Assembly (NCBI GenBank): GCA_014529385.2
Contig: CM043965.1
Span: 63,137,933-63,201,932, forward strand
DNA: 64,000 bases
Direction: 5' to 3'
Origin: Adiantum capillus-veneris
Lineage: Eukaryota; Streptophyta; Polypodiopsida; Polypodiales; Pteridaceae
Under the pieces are notes generated by a model. The model searched no databases. It was given only the letters and a program-made list of their open reading frames with translations, and was not told the origin of the DNA. The stretch's first letter is position 1. Every line of letters begins with the position of its first letter. The translations under genes and the position numbers were made by a program. Below, piece by piece: positions 13,901 through 25,701 of this stretch.

Positions 13901-16310
13901 TATCAATCAAGAGAGGTCAAAGAAATGAAAGCCTCACTTCTCAGTAGTGTTAATAAAATTATAGCACCTGCAAAATCAAACCTCTTGGAAATATCCACTG
14001 AAGAAAAATACTCAATTGCCTTACAATCCTTAGCAAACAAAGCCCTTTTAGAGGAAGTCCTACATCCATGTGTGAAAAGAGTCTTGTCAAGCCTATTCCT
14101 AAGCAAGTGTGTTGCTCTTAGTTAAAGCATTAGAGGCCTATAACAATGACAACATTAACATACAAAATTATTGCTAAAGTTATTGCCCTAAGGCTATCTC
14201 CAATCTTGGATAAGATGATCACCCCCCACTAGCATGGCTTTATTAAAGGAAGGTCAATAAATGACAACATTCTTGCAGCAATGGTCGGCATAGACTATGC
14301 AAACTTCACCAAATAGGAATGTATCCTCCTCCATCTTGACCTTGACAAAGCCTATGATTAGGTTTTTTAAATGTACATAGAAGACGTCATGAAGGCTCTA
14401 GGATTTGGAACATGTATGTGTTAGATGGTACATACCCTAGGAGCAGGTAGCTCCTCATATATTCAATTTAATAATAGAGGTATGAGAGCCTCTGAAGCCA
14501 AAAGGTCAATCAAACAAGACTGCCCTCTAACCCCTCTCTTATTTGCAATCAGCTCTCATCCCCTAGCTACCATGCTCAAGAAGAGAAAGAGGACATTCAA
14601 AGGCCTCTCTCTCCCATATAATAAACAACTCCTTGCCAAAAAAATTGTCGATGATTCTTTGTTGTTCCTCAAAGCCACCCCTCCAATGCTGAAAAAGACT
14701 CTAAAGATAGTTCAAATGTTTGTCACAGCCTCAAGCTCTAAATACAACATTGAGAAGTAGAGGTTGATCTCCCTTTCAAATAATGATTCCTTTGTCCCAT
14801 TTGTCAAAAGAAATTGTCTCTAAAGGAACAGTATTTGCCAACTTGGGGCCTTACTAAGGGTAGGAATCTTTGACAAAACAAAAGTTTCAATGGGTCATGG
14901 ACAAAATTAGAAGTAAGATGAGAAGATGGGAGTATGTACTTTTTCCCTTCCACATCAGAGAAAAGTTAGTCAATTCATTCATGATCCTATACTTATTCTT
15001 CTTCTCTCCAAGTTTGAAAATAAAAATATGAAATTGGAAAGAGTTCTTGAAACTTGTAAAATATTTCTTATGAAAAGTAAATTCCAAAGATATGATACCG
15101 TGGGAAGGAGAAAATGAGAATGGGTTGCTAGACCCAAGGAGAAGGGCAAGATTGGGATGCTTAACCTAGTGAAGGCCCAGTGTGCCAAGTTTGTGGTTTC
15201 AATAGAAAACCAAGAACATGTATGGGTCATTATGACATAGAATATGATAGACAAGGTAAAGCTCTTCTCCCAAGGGGTCCCATGGAAAGAGGTAGGATCT
15301 CACGACAAACTACTGACAAACTACTAGAATATGAGGTAAATCTCTTCTTCCTAGGGGACCCATGGAAAGAGGTAGGAGCTCACAACAAGCTACTGCCACC
15401 ACTCTAGGAAAATATGAAACTAGGTTTCATCACGGGCGAGTTAATGCATAAATGTGCCACAGGGTAAAATGCACTACAATGGAGTGAGACAACCAGATCT
15501 TTCAAGAACTCCATCACCCATTGGTCCCTTGGCTCTCTAAGATTTGAGGTAGTCCTTGTAGAGAGAAATGGCTAGAAAAATGTACAACAAAGGATTAATA
15601 CATCTAAATTAGTTCTAGGACAGAAGCGGCTTGAATTGGAAAGAAGCTAACAAGCTAGCTACCCTGTACAACCTCAATGAAAATGAAATTTTATTGGTCA
15701 ACAGAGTTGTTGAAGGTCTGAGTAATGTTCTAACAACTATGTGTGAGGCAGAATTTGATTACAAAGTCTAACATTGCCCATAAACAAAAACTTATTCTAT
15801 CACAAACAAGGGAAACATACATCAAGAATATTTACAAATAAGATTGGTTATCTCCGCTTAACAAACAGTGGAGGCTATTGTGGCATGAGTCAAAGTGGGC
15901 GGTAGTTGCAAGTAGCCTCTAAGATCCTCCATGGCCAAGCATAACAGTTCTTCCTTTGGAAGGTGCAATATCAACTGGGATCAAGATAAAAGCCAAAGGA
16001 ATAGACATGGACATGTGCTTGGGATGTGGGTAAAATATATAAATGGGTGCAAAAGACTTGGAAGATCAGAATGATTTGATTTTAGGAGGAAGGTTTTCAA
16101 AAACCAAGACATTCTTGTTTGCACATAGATTTCCCGCTTCTGAAACCTTCAAGTATTCAAAACAAACCTTGCAACGGAAAAAATTGAAGAAATCATACAG
16201 GCACGCAAGGAATGGAATCTCTATTGGAAAAAACAAGGACTTTGAAGAAAGGAGGCAAACACTCTTCAACATTAGATACTCACAAAGTGGTACTAACTGA
16301 AGGCTACCAG
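13901..16310 (+). mobile_element. L1-type LINE remnant (reverse transcriptase and C-terminal region)
   Basis: Non-LTR reverse transcriptase order is clear on the plus strand: LTYKIIAKVIALRLSPILDK (14153-14213), HGFIKGRSINDNILAAM (about 14233-14283), LLHLDLDKAYD (about 14330-14360), then SIKQDCPLTPLLFAIS (14506-14553) and IVDDSLLFLKA (14643-14676, the active-site region, normally F/YADD). Downstream are the usual LINE thumb and C-terminal stretches (KGKIGMLNLVKAQCAKFV near 15141-15195), ending about 16300. Several stops and shifts are present. No poly(A) tail, first ORF or endonuclease is seen, so the copy is 5'-truncated or eroded. Confidence 0.75.
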
Positions 16311-16754
16311 CTACTAGTCGCAACATATCTTGAATTGGAGCTATGTTAGTGGCTAAGGAAAGGCAAAGGTGGACACCCTTTTGTATCTTTAACTCCTCAA
16401 GGCACATACGGTGTTTGAGGATTATTGTGCAGTCATTTTTGAGAGAGTATATTAACTCTTTTGTGAGAGTGGCAAAAACAAAAGGTTGCCTTGATGGTTG
16501 TTGACCTTGGGCCCTGTCATATTGGAGGGGCTGATTGTCGACCTTCGGGCTGGTGCCTTGATTTTCCGCCCATAATCCAACGACCATGCAGCCACCGACC
16601 ATCGCTCTCTTGCTATCAACATTCATGTTGCTTCACCAACCCACAAAACCATCCTTGTTCTTGCCAGCCCCCACAGTTTTTCCCCTAAGAAATTAGATTG
16701 TTTTTTGTCTTATTGTGTCTATGAATTTTCTTCTTCATGAACTACACCTCATAG

Positions 16755-16755
<1 letters not shown>
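16311..16755. other. unclassified sequence after the LINE
   Basis: No recognisable coding or repeat signature. A 186-residue open frame on the minus strand (16066-16626) is mostly antisense to the LINE end and is not taken as a gene. Confidence 0.4.

Positions 16756-16815
<60 letters not shown>
16756..16815. repeat. (AC)n microsatellite, tail of a SINE
   Basis: 60 bp of pure AC. Read on the minus strand it follows directly after a SINE body as a (TG)n tail. Confidence 0.95.
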
Positions 16816-16821
<6 letters not shown>

Positions 16822-16990
16822 TTTGATGGTCGTGGGAACAATCCCAAGAGACAAAGATCTACCTGACTGAGTCTTGAACTCAAGGCGTGATACTCCATAG
16901 AGAGTGATAGAGCAAGAAGAAGAGAATGAGAAGTTCTTAACTTCCACGGAACGATCCAAAGAGACCTCAAAGATCTATTTGTGCTACCAC
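16816..16990 (-). mobile_element. two tandem SINE pieces
   Basis: On the minus strand, AGATCTTTGAGGTCTCTTTG plus a CTT-rich tail (about 16975-16920) precedes a second body with a box B-like GAGTTCAAGACTC, then TAGATCTTTGTCTCTTGGGA and a (TG)n tail. Both match the SINE at 1359-1584. The box A region of the second copy is eroded. Confidence 0.6.
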
Positions 16991-17084
16991 TAACTCTCTA
17001 GCAGTCATATATTCTAATTGTATTGTCATATATTATGAAACTTGCATAGTTTTATTGAATCTGCTACATGTTTTGATTGAGTTA

Positions 17085-17405
17085 CAAAAAACATTCTGTT
17101 GTCTCTTGTAGTGTCAGCAGTGCAACAGGTTTCCATCTCATGGTCCCAAAACATGCTTCCTCACATATTGACCTGACTAGTCTCTGGAATGGAAGCTTTG
17201 GTACTAGAAGCTCAATACTTTTCTGAGCCTTCCTAATTTCATTGAATAGCTTGATGTGTCTTTGTAGCCTATTGATCGTTGGAGCTTTCAAGATTTTCAT
17301 GGGCTTTCCTGGTCTCTTCTTTTTGCTAGCAGATCTTCCTTCTGCTTTATCAACCAAACCTGGTCCTTTGTCTGCCTTTCTCGCAGTCGCCTTTGTTCTT
17401 GCTAT
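17085..17405 (-). pseudogene. centromeric histone H3 (CENH3)-like pseudogene
   Basis: Minus-strand frame begins ARTKATARKADKG, the canonical H3-family N terminus, but the start codon is ATA at 17405-17403 instead of ATG. A Lys/Arg-rich tail follows, then FNEIRKAQKSIELLVPKLPF and QRLVRSI, the alphaN/alpha1 core of H3. RWKPVALLTLQETTECF, the start of alpha2, comes next, and the frame stops at 17084. The Trp at the start of alpha2, a loop 1 one residue longer than canonical H3, and a tail unlike H3 point to CENH3, which replaces H3 in centromeric nucleosomes. About 40 C-terminal residues are missing. The break has a GT that could be an old splice donor, so it may be a gene fragment or a truncated retrocopy. 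Confidence 0.72.
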
Positions 17406-17417
17406 TTACCTGTAAGC

Positions 17418-17611
<194 letters not shown>

Positions 17612-17641
<30 letters not shown>

Positions 17642-17664
17642 CACCCACACACACACACACACAC
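17612..17664. repeat. (AG)n then (CA)n microsatellites
   Basis: About 27 bp of AG, a short GGGACAC bridge and about 20 bp of CA. Confidence 0.95.
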
Positions 17665-17758
17665 CCGCTCTCTCTATCTATCTCTCTCTTCCTTTTTGTA
17701 CCCTGGTTGTACTTCTCCTCCGTGGTTTCATTCCCATATCTGACTCTCTATATGCAAC

Positions 17759-17830
17759 AAAGTGTCATTATGGCGCGCATAGGACATTTAGCTAATACTA
17801 GAACCGTCTCTGCACGCCATTGTGCAAACT
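17759..17830. repeat. diverged sibling of the 17535 hairpin
   Basis: AGTGTCATTATGGCGCGCAT and the loop-like GACATTTAGCTAATACTAGA match the left arm and loop of 17535-17611. The right arm (TGCACGCCATTGTGCAAAC) is only partly complementary. Confidence 0.6.
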
Positions 17831-17898
17831 CATCAAATTTATGGGCAGTTGTCATTTGGCTTATGTAGTAGTCCCAATAACATACCATTTCTAGTTTA

Positions 17899-17925
17899 GT
17901 GCGCGCGCGCACGCACACACACACA
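17899..17925. repeat. (GC)n(AC)n short microsatellite
   Basis: Alternating purine-pyrimidine run, first GC then AC, the kind of tract that can adopt Z-DNA. Confidence 0.9.
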
Positions 17926-18079
17926 ACACTACTCTCTGTCTCCCCTTTCCCTGCTCTTAATCTACTTCCCTCTGTATGTCTCTCTCTCATACATGTACAG
18001 GTATATGTAGAATTTGGGTTTCTCTGATGGAGGACAGCAAGACCCTCTGCGTTGTCACCTTGTGCGATGCTCTTCTGAG

Positions 18080-18083
<4 letters not shown>

Positions 18084-18156
<73 letters not shown>
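18084..18156. repeat. (TC)n microsatellite
   Basis: 73 bp of pure TC. Confidence 0.97.
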
Positions 18157-18157
<1 letters not shown>

Positions 18158-18333
18158 AGGTGCAACAATAAGCATGCCAACAAATATTGTACAACCCATT
18201 AAGTGTGAAAGCGACCTCTCAATCAAAATTATACAATGCAGTAAATGTCCACTAGTTAATTTTACCGTTTGACACGTGTAAAGCGTGTAGTTATTTTTCG
18301 TGCATGTCGGCAACGGTACTATGAATGATTAGA

Positions 18334-18336
<3 letters not shown>

Positions 18337-18386
<50 letters not shown>
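18337..18386. repeat. (AG)n microsatellite
   Basis: 50 bp of pure AG, followed by a degenerate GAGAGACAGAGACA tail. Confidence 0.97.
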
Positions 18387-18389
<3 letters not shown>

Positions 18390-18511
18390 GGTTGGGAGAG
18401 AGAGAGAGACAGAGACACAGGTACGTAGAAAAAGCATCTCTTTAAGGTTGCCATGCCAAGCCCAAGAAATGGTAGCGCCTGTTTATTTGTTAAGGCGCGG
18501 TTTAATGTACA

Positions 18512-18512
<1 letters not shown>

Positions 18513-18578
<66 letters not shown>

Positions 18579-18581
18579 GTG

Positions 18582-18626
<45 letters not shown>
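18513..18626. repeat. (TG)n then (AG)n microsatellites
   Basis: About 62 bp of TG and 42 bp of AG separated by TTATTGTGTTT. Confidence 0.97.
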
Positions 18627-18628
<2 letters not shown>

Positions 18629-18688
18629 AACAGCTTGCAATTTAGGAGAAATGTGTTATAATATTTAATAAAAAAATTAAATGCTGGT

Positions 18689-20540
18689 GTGTCCCCATAC
18701 TTACCTATTATTGCATGTATTATGTTTTTCTTAGGATTAAGATCTCACAGAATGAAGGGGCAGAGGGTCGATCCAAAAATTGTCTTAGGTGAACAGGAAG
18801 CAGAAGTGAGACCACCTAAGTTGATGAGAGGCTCTTTAAAGAGAGATGTGGACTTTGCTCATGCCAAAGATACATTTCTTGGAGATGATGTTATGGGGAC
18901 AGAGGAACCCCCCAATGACTTAAAAGCTTCACAACAGGAAGAAGTGCATGTAAGCAAGAAGCTTCAAGTGACTAGCACCAAAAAGAGAAACGTTGATCTT
19001 TCTTCATCCTTGGAGCCAGCTACAAAATGTAAGGAGGGGGTGGATGGGTTGAAAATCCTGCATGTGTGGATGAAAGACTAATTGATTTTGCAGTATCTGT
19101 AGGAGTTGCTGAAATGTTCGACAAAGTCTCTTCTATCTTTAATGCCCCATTCATTCTGGATGACCTTATAGCTCAACACAACGGTTTTCTCAAGTCTGAA
19201 AGAGACAAGTTTGAGCTTGAGTTCCACAGGGGCAGGGTGGTTCTTATTGACATGGTGGTGGTGCACTTAAAAGATTGTGATTCCACAAGATGGTGATACA
19301 AGAAGTACCATCAGCTACCTATCATCTATAGACCCTCACGATGTCCTATGCACAAACGAGATTGCAAACTAATCAAAGAATCCTTTGGGTTCCTTCTATT
19401 CTTAAATTCTCTATTTTCTAGTCTATTGAAAGATCCTTCAGAGGTAATGGATGAGGATAGTCTACCACCGATGAACAAAATGATGAGGACATGGAGTCCC
19501 ATGAGGTTTCCGAATTTGAGGAGGATATTAATCTTGAGGAAGAGGCTAAAGAGGTGCAACGAAGCAAAATACTTACAGTTAAAACATCTGACACCAAACT
19601 ACCTTTAGATGTCTGTGGCTTTAATGAGAAGCAAGCCACATTGATGCTTCCTGGACTGCCAGAGTTCAAATTTGGTGAGAGATCATACATTTTCCTCCAT
19701 GACATTCAAAGTATATTTTCTTTAAGGGAAGACTTTGCACTTGCCACGCTCTCCAAATTTCAAGAGGGGAGGAGTGGATTTATATATGATGACAGCAGTG
19801 ACGACGAGGTGATGGAAACCTCTAGTAACCCAATAGAGTGCCTCAAACTCTGCTTTGACAAGGTAGAAAAGTATAGAGAGACACTCTCAAATGAGGCTAC
19901 TTTCCAAGCTATCAAAAACAACCTTAGGCCATCAACCAGTACCCAGGAAGTAGAGGACTAATTTACGCGTCCCCCACAAGGATCCACGAGGTCAGTGGAC
20001 CTATGGAAGGATGACTTATATGTGCAAGATGAGAGCTACATGGTAAGCCCCCCCCCCCCCCCCCCCCCCCCCCCTCCACCAAATGTATATATATATATAT
20101 AGTTGTCACTGCCTTTCTCGACTCAACCTTTTGTGTACAATCATGGATTTCTGAAAAGGATGACTTCCTTCGCCGTCCAACAAGAGAGTATCGTGGAAGG
20201 GATGCAGCACTAGGACAATACCTTGCCAGACTCTGTGAGGCACCTATACTAGTCTTCCACAATGAATGTCCCAAGAGGGAAGTACTGCAACATTCACCCT
20301 CAAGACGCTCTCACGATTCCTAGGTGGACCAATGCTACCACAAAATGCATACAAAGTTATCCTCGTCGACAAAGTTTTTGCTACATAATGTTTTGGATAT
20401 TGTCCGAGGTACACTGGTGGTGGTGCAATCTATTATTACACATACACAGCAATGGCACTCACTTTGGGAAAACAAAACCCAAATGAACTCTTAGATTATG
20501 GCAAGCATTTAATGATCCAATACAAGGGTAATGCGTCAAA
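18689..20540 (+). pseudogene. unidentified coding remnant converging on transposase copy B
   Basis: A series of plus-strand open stretches that look protein-like rather than random. 18740-19081 is basic/acidic. 19066-19296 reads FAVSVGVAEMFDKVSSIF and LDDLIAQHNGFLKSERDKFE. 19491-19961 reads LPGLPEFKFGERSYIFLHDI, then an acidic DDSSDDE run. About 20140-20330 reads KDDFLRRPTREYRGRDAALG in another frame. The segments need frame changes to join. I do not recognise the family. A C27 tract and a (TA)n run interrupt it at 20048-20101. It ends where copy B of the transposase ends on the opposite strand, so the two may be convergent genes of one transposon, or neighbours by chance. Confidence 0.35.
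20048..20074. repeat. C27 homopolymer followed by (TA)n
   Basis: 27 consecutive C residues, then CTCCACCAAATG and a (TA)9 run ending near 20101. The G-rich complement could form a G-quadruplex. Its exact length is prone to sequencing error. Confidence 0.9.
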
Positions 20541-20639
20541 AGATATCCACTATTTGTCATCAAGTTGAGACTCTTGTGACTTGTACTGTATCTATTATAC
20601 CATTAGGCATCTCTTGTACATGTTGTGACCTAAAATCAA

Positions 20640-23281
20640 AATCTCCTGATCCGCTTATGGTTAACATATTGCATTGTCTCTCTCCACTTTCTCTGGCCTT
20701 CAAGAGCATTGGAGTTGTTGAATGTCTCTACTCGTTTCTTTTTCCTTTGTTGCAAATGCCTAATTGCTTGTGATGTTGCCAAAAAGTCCAATACATGTTT
20801 TTGTTGCAATCGGTGAAGGATTCTGGGATAAAACCACTGAAACAACTCTTTCAAATTGTTTGCCTTATCTCGAGAGCCACCATGTTGTGTGTGTATAAAA
20901 TATGCATTCCTAACCATGTAATGAGACTTTTCCAAGCCTTGGATGTTCCATATGCCTTAGTGTCCATACCTTTAAATGAATAATGGTAAGTGATTGAAAA
21001 TGATGTGTTGCAAATAGAACAAGTTGTCAAGGATTTTAAACAACCTTTTAGCCCTTACCATTTAAAAGGGTGCTTTAACAATACCATGTAATGAGTAATC
21101 GCAGTCCATGTTGTCATAAATGCTTTCTTTAGTAGAGCTGAAGGTTCTCCTTAAACTTGTTTAGATCATTTTATGTCCACTCATCTTTGTCACACATCTG
21201 AAATAGCACATCGATTGAACGCCACACTTCACCCTTGGCATTGCGAGTTGTGGGTTCCTTGTCCTTCACTCCATATGGAAATTTTCCATTGATGAAACTC
21301 AATTTTGTTGACATAAGTGGACTAATATATCCTTCCATGCTTGGTTAGCTTCCTATCTTTCACGACTGTTGGTTTTGATTAAAAAAAAACGTAGTGTCTT
21401 GACCTTACCAATAGATGGTTCAACGTACATCATTATCATTGGTTGACCTTTTCTCGTCCCGCTGGATTTTCACATTGCCCCCATGGAGACCTATCTCTAA
21501 CAAAACCAGTTCAAGCGCCTCTATCGCAACCTTCTGTTCTTTTTTGAGATCTTGATTTTCCAAGCAAACCCAATGTATAGATACACCAACTTCTTCACAA
21601 TTCTGCAAAGAGCATGCATTGTACAAATGTGGACATTGACAAGTGGAATATCCAAAACTGGGTGGAAATTAGGATCCTCATTGTGGCGAGTAGGAGTCTT
21701 TCTCCACCATTTGGGTCCATTGTCTTTGCAGGCTCTATGCAATACAAGCATGGACCCTTTACTATAGCACCCATTCCACAATTATACATACACTTCAGTG
21801 TTTTAAGGTCACCTGCAAGATGTCATTGGACTTGAAAGTCTCCCCTGCCATTGACAACCAGCACCTTTCTTTGATTCATTTGTTTATCAATGATATCACG
21901 GATAGGGGTTTGATGGAACACCCAATATAAAATGTCGTGGTCTTCTTTCTTTACCTTCAAGATTAAATCCGCATGAGACGTGAAACTAAATCTAAAATTA
22001 AATCTCAAGAGGGCTCACGAAAGCTGAAGAGAAGATGGAAATGGAATACTTGAAAAGCACAAAGCCACCATATGTTTGTTTCTAAATGAACATTAAAGTA
22101 TGAAGGATCATCAGTGGGGCATTTTGAAAGATCCTTATTCATCAATGTTATTGTGACTCGTTTTAACTTCTTATCTTTGAGAATCTCACACTCGTCTAAC
22201 TTCAAAACAAAATACAAAACTCCACATGTCTCTTCAAATTACATTGTAGAACTCAACCCTTCTAGTTTGCAACAAAGTGAGGTCCATGAAGATTTTGTTG
22301 TACTCACATCAATATGAAATGGACATCCAATGAAATCTATATGTGCATGGTTGAGTAGAAGTCTCTCTTTCCAAACACTTGCTGTTGTTGATAGAAGTTA
22401 AGACTTTCCATTCTTCACAAAAATATGGGAGATAGACTGCTGAATAGCTGAGTACCCTCTCTTACTCACGCCAAGGGAGTCAAGTGTGCCCTGTATTTCA
22501 CTGGCAGGCAGTGCATTCTTTGTAATAAAATGGTCAATTTTTGTCATGCACTATATCCTTTGAGAGACCACTTGTTATCAAAGGCTTCAAATGCTTTCCT
22601 ACATTGGCCTTTGGATCTATGTTTTCTTTGTTTGGATATATAGCATGTTTACATAGAAAATATAACAGACATAAGAAAAAACAATGTATAGTTGAAATAA
22701 ACTAAAAGGTTCACAATCCTGACCTTAATGCTTGGATTCTTTTCTTGAGACCTCCAGAGCCAACCTTCAAGGTTTCAAGATTCCGTAGTCTCTTCTTTCG
22801 CACACGAGAACCTAAGCTTGTATCTTTCCTTTGTAAGTTCCACACTTTTTCTTGCAATACTTGTATTTCTTGTGTGCACTGCACAAGGGTTTTTTGGTCC
22901 TCACAATGCAAAGTAGAAAGTCTATATCTCATTTGCTTGATGGTGAACCATGCTTGTTTGAATTTCTGACTTCCCAATTAAAGCTTTGCAGTAGCCAAGT
23001 AAACCATTCTGTCTGTCACGTGCAAAGGTCAATAAAGCAGTGGGATTTGCAAATGCAGGGGAGGCATTGGTCATAGGATTCAAAGGATAGAGTGCACCAT
23101 TTGTCCATAAATCTATGTGTTTTGCTCCATCTACTCTGAGTCTTTCTTTCTTCGTGCGTGTTACTATTGTGTTTGTTTTACTTTGCTTGCATAAAAGCTC
23201 ATATTCAGGATTCAAATCAACATGTAGATGATATTTATGGCATTTAGTGAGAAGGTTTGAGGGAGTGGATGAAGAAGCCAT
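20640..23281 (-). pseudogene. DDE-type transposase, RAG1/Transib-like layout, copy B
   Basis: Minus-strand homologue of copy A and more complete. It starts MASSSTPSNLLTKCHKY at 23281, followed by the shared N-terminal block (LWTNGALYPLNPMTNASPAF), then a coiled-coil stretch (22977-22720). VLKLDECEILKD carries the candidate first Asp (22196-22194). HLAGDLKTLKCMYN carries the candidate second Asp (21810-21808), directly after a TGA where copy A has Trp. Then come a CxxC pair (PCLYC, 21750-21739), VHICTMHALCRIV with CxxH (21625-21614), and GLHGGNVKIQRDEK. Near the end, GIWNIQGLEKSHYMVRNAYF has a candidate catalytic Glu at 20932-20930. The spacing of about 129 and 292 codons is comparable to RAG1 (D600, D708, E962). 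A basic tail ends at about 20640. Stops and shifts make it inactive as read. No terminal inverted repeats were identified by eye. Confidence 0.65.
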
Positions 23282-23653
23282 GAATACACAGTCAAAAAAA
23301 TCAAGAAAGAGAGTGTAGCGCCAATACGCCCTAGACTCCCTACTGCATACATTGTACGGAAAAGACATTCCATCCTATATGACTAGGTGCATTCAATATA
23401 ATTGAAAAGGGACATTCCATCAATCATTACAGCCGTTATGAATCTGTTGAAAGAATCCAATTCGAAGTACACTTTTTGAACAGTTGATGAGGACACCTCT
23501 TTTACCATCAATTTTCTAGAGAGAGAAGGCAAAAAATGTATTTTCTTAGAAGGCACTCCAAATGACCTCCCAAATTCCCTAATGTGACTATTTAAACGTA
23601 ACTCTTCTTTCTTTGAGCGTTCTATGCAGCCTCATGCATGGAGATACTATGGC

Positions 23654-23655
<2 letters not shown>

Positions 23656-23714
<59 letters not shown>
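23656..23714. repeat. (AG)n microsatellite
   Basis: 59 bp of pure AG upstream of transposase copy B. Confidence 0.97.
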
Positions 23715-23717
<3 letters not shown>

Positions 23718-25140
23718 TTATATATGATAAAGATGATGGCAATTATCTATAAAAATGCGTGTTTGTTCCCATGACATTGAGAGAGCAATCACATTGTGAT
23801 AAATCACACAAGGTGTTGTTAAGTTTGCAATGCATAACATGGTGGTAATTGTGTGCTTCATTGAGGTTCGAGGAAAGGATGTTTACGTCAATGGTGACGA
23901 ATGGGATCATGGGTACAAACTGCTCAATCTCACTTTGATTGTTTGCAACAAAAGGAGCAACAGGGTTATAAAACAAAACAACAATATGTCATAGCTCTTC
24001 CCAATTCTTATGCTAGACGTCACTTAAGACTGTGAGGTGCTTAGTTATGACATACTGGGTTCCCAACTTTGCATAAAGAATGGTGAAGTAGGCACTCGGT
24101 GAAAGATAGGGTTGCCCCGCGGGGGGGGTGCATAGATTAGGTCGTAGAATGTTCATTGTTAAGTATGATGCTTTACTTTGGTATGGAAACATACTCATAA
24201 CTATCCAAAAAAATTGTATTTATACCCTAGAAGGTGCAAAGAAAGTACTCTTAAGCAAGAGAGTACAGATATTTTCCCTCAATTTGACTAGGTGAGATTC
24301 ATTATGAATCCCATTTTCATGTCCCATGTACCTTGGCTTCTTGGCTCCTCTCTTTGCAAATACCATGAGTGTGTCGTAAGATGCAAATTGAAATTAAGGA
24401 TGGCAGGTTTCTAGTGCTACAACTTGGTTCACCAATGACATGTTACTTCCCTGTGGAGCCACACACACTCTCAAGCAACATGTATTGAAAAAATGAGCAC
24501 AAAATTAGTAGCTCTTGTGCAAAGCTTCATGTCATATTGTGTGTATGCACCCGCGTGCATGCACATACGTGCATGTGCATAGCATGTGTTTAGTGTGCAC
24601 AATCAAATTGCATCTCCCACCACAATTCTTTCTTTATACACGAACCACCCTCAAAGGTAATGGAGTGGAATACCAATCCATACATGCCACTAGTTCTAAA
24701 TAAGAACTCCACCTCTAGACAAAGATTTTGTTAGCACCAACCAACAAAGTGAAAGAACCTCACCAAAACTTTCTTAACCAACAACCAAGTGAAAGTGAAA
24801 GTCCAATCAAATTATTACAATCCATTCACTATGAGTTTGATTCTGAGAGGACTTAAATGTAGCCTATCGTGGTAACTACTTTTTTGCATATATTGAACCC
24901 TTGACTTTAATTACTTTCATGTTGAAAAAAAATGTAAAGTAAATAGCAAACGTCGTTATAGTTCTACAAAGCTAGTTGTGAAGCTTCATAGGGTGATATG
25001 TATCCCATTTGAACTTAAATGCTTTCTTCATTGCTAAATCTTCTAACAAGTTTTTTTGAATCCATTAGTTCATATCACCTACCTACATAAGGGGAAGACA
25101 AGATCTGAGAGTTTCAATTCATTTTTTGAATTTCAAGAAG
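23715..25140. other. unclassified region
   Basis: Two minus-strand open stretches (24198-24013 and 23976-23743, with EIEQFVPMIPFVTIDVNI) look mildly protein-like but match nothing I recognise. The rest is AT-rich with no domain. A G-run lies at 24120. Confidence 0.4.
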
Positions 25141-25160
25141 ATTTCGTGTTTTAGAAACTT

Positions 25161-25264
25161 GTATTGCCTATAATGGTTAATGCGATGTAGCAAAGTTTCT
25201 ATTCTTTAATCATATACTTCAATACTGTGTTTGTAAATGTTGGATTAACCATTATAGGCAATAC
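25161..25264. repeat. perfect 20-bp inverted repeat with a 64-base loop
   Basis: GTATTGCCTATAATGGTTAA at 25161-25180 is exactly complementary to 25245-25264. It could be the ends of a very small MITE or a hairpin transcript. No target duplication is evident. Confidence 0.9.
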
Positions 25265-25642
25265 ACCCTTTGATGTTGTGCAAGAGCACAAATGCTTGCC
25301 AACTTGAAAAAGAAAGCAACTTTGAGCTAAATTAACAAGGCTATTAACACTCTTCAATGGCATGCCTACTCATAGCATCGTACACGACATTGCGACATTG
25401 CTTTTGCAAACCCAAGACAACTTTCATTAAATGGAAGAAGAGTGAGGACAGAAAAGAAAGTACTCTAACTAGGTAGTGTTCCTTGGTAAAGCTTCCATAT
25501 ATACATGGATCCTCACAACAACATTAGTGTGATGCAACGAAGTTGTGTTGTTTTCCTCATTAAAGCTCCCATATGCACAAGATACTCGCACACAATTCTC
25601 TCCAACTTTGAAACACCCTCCCTGGTACAAGAAACTGATATG

Positions 25643-25643
<1 letters not shown>

Positions 25644-25700
<57 letters not shown>
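25644..25700. repeat. (CT)n then (CA)n compound microsatellite
   Basis: 35 bp CT followed directly by 22 bp CA. Confidence 0.97.

Positions 25701-25701
<1 letters not shown>

Noticed and set aside
16066-16626. 186-codon minus-strand open frame
   Set aside because: Mostly antisense to the end of the LINE remnant, with no recognisable domain. Such length is expected by chance in this composition.
17085-17405. Functional histone H3 or CENH3 gene
   Set aside because: The start codon is ATA, the C-terminal third of the fold is missing and the frame stops after the start of alpha2. The possible donor site keeps a gene fragment conceivable, but not a complete gene here.
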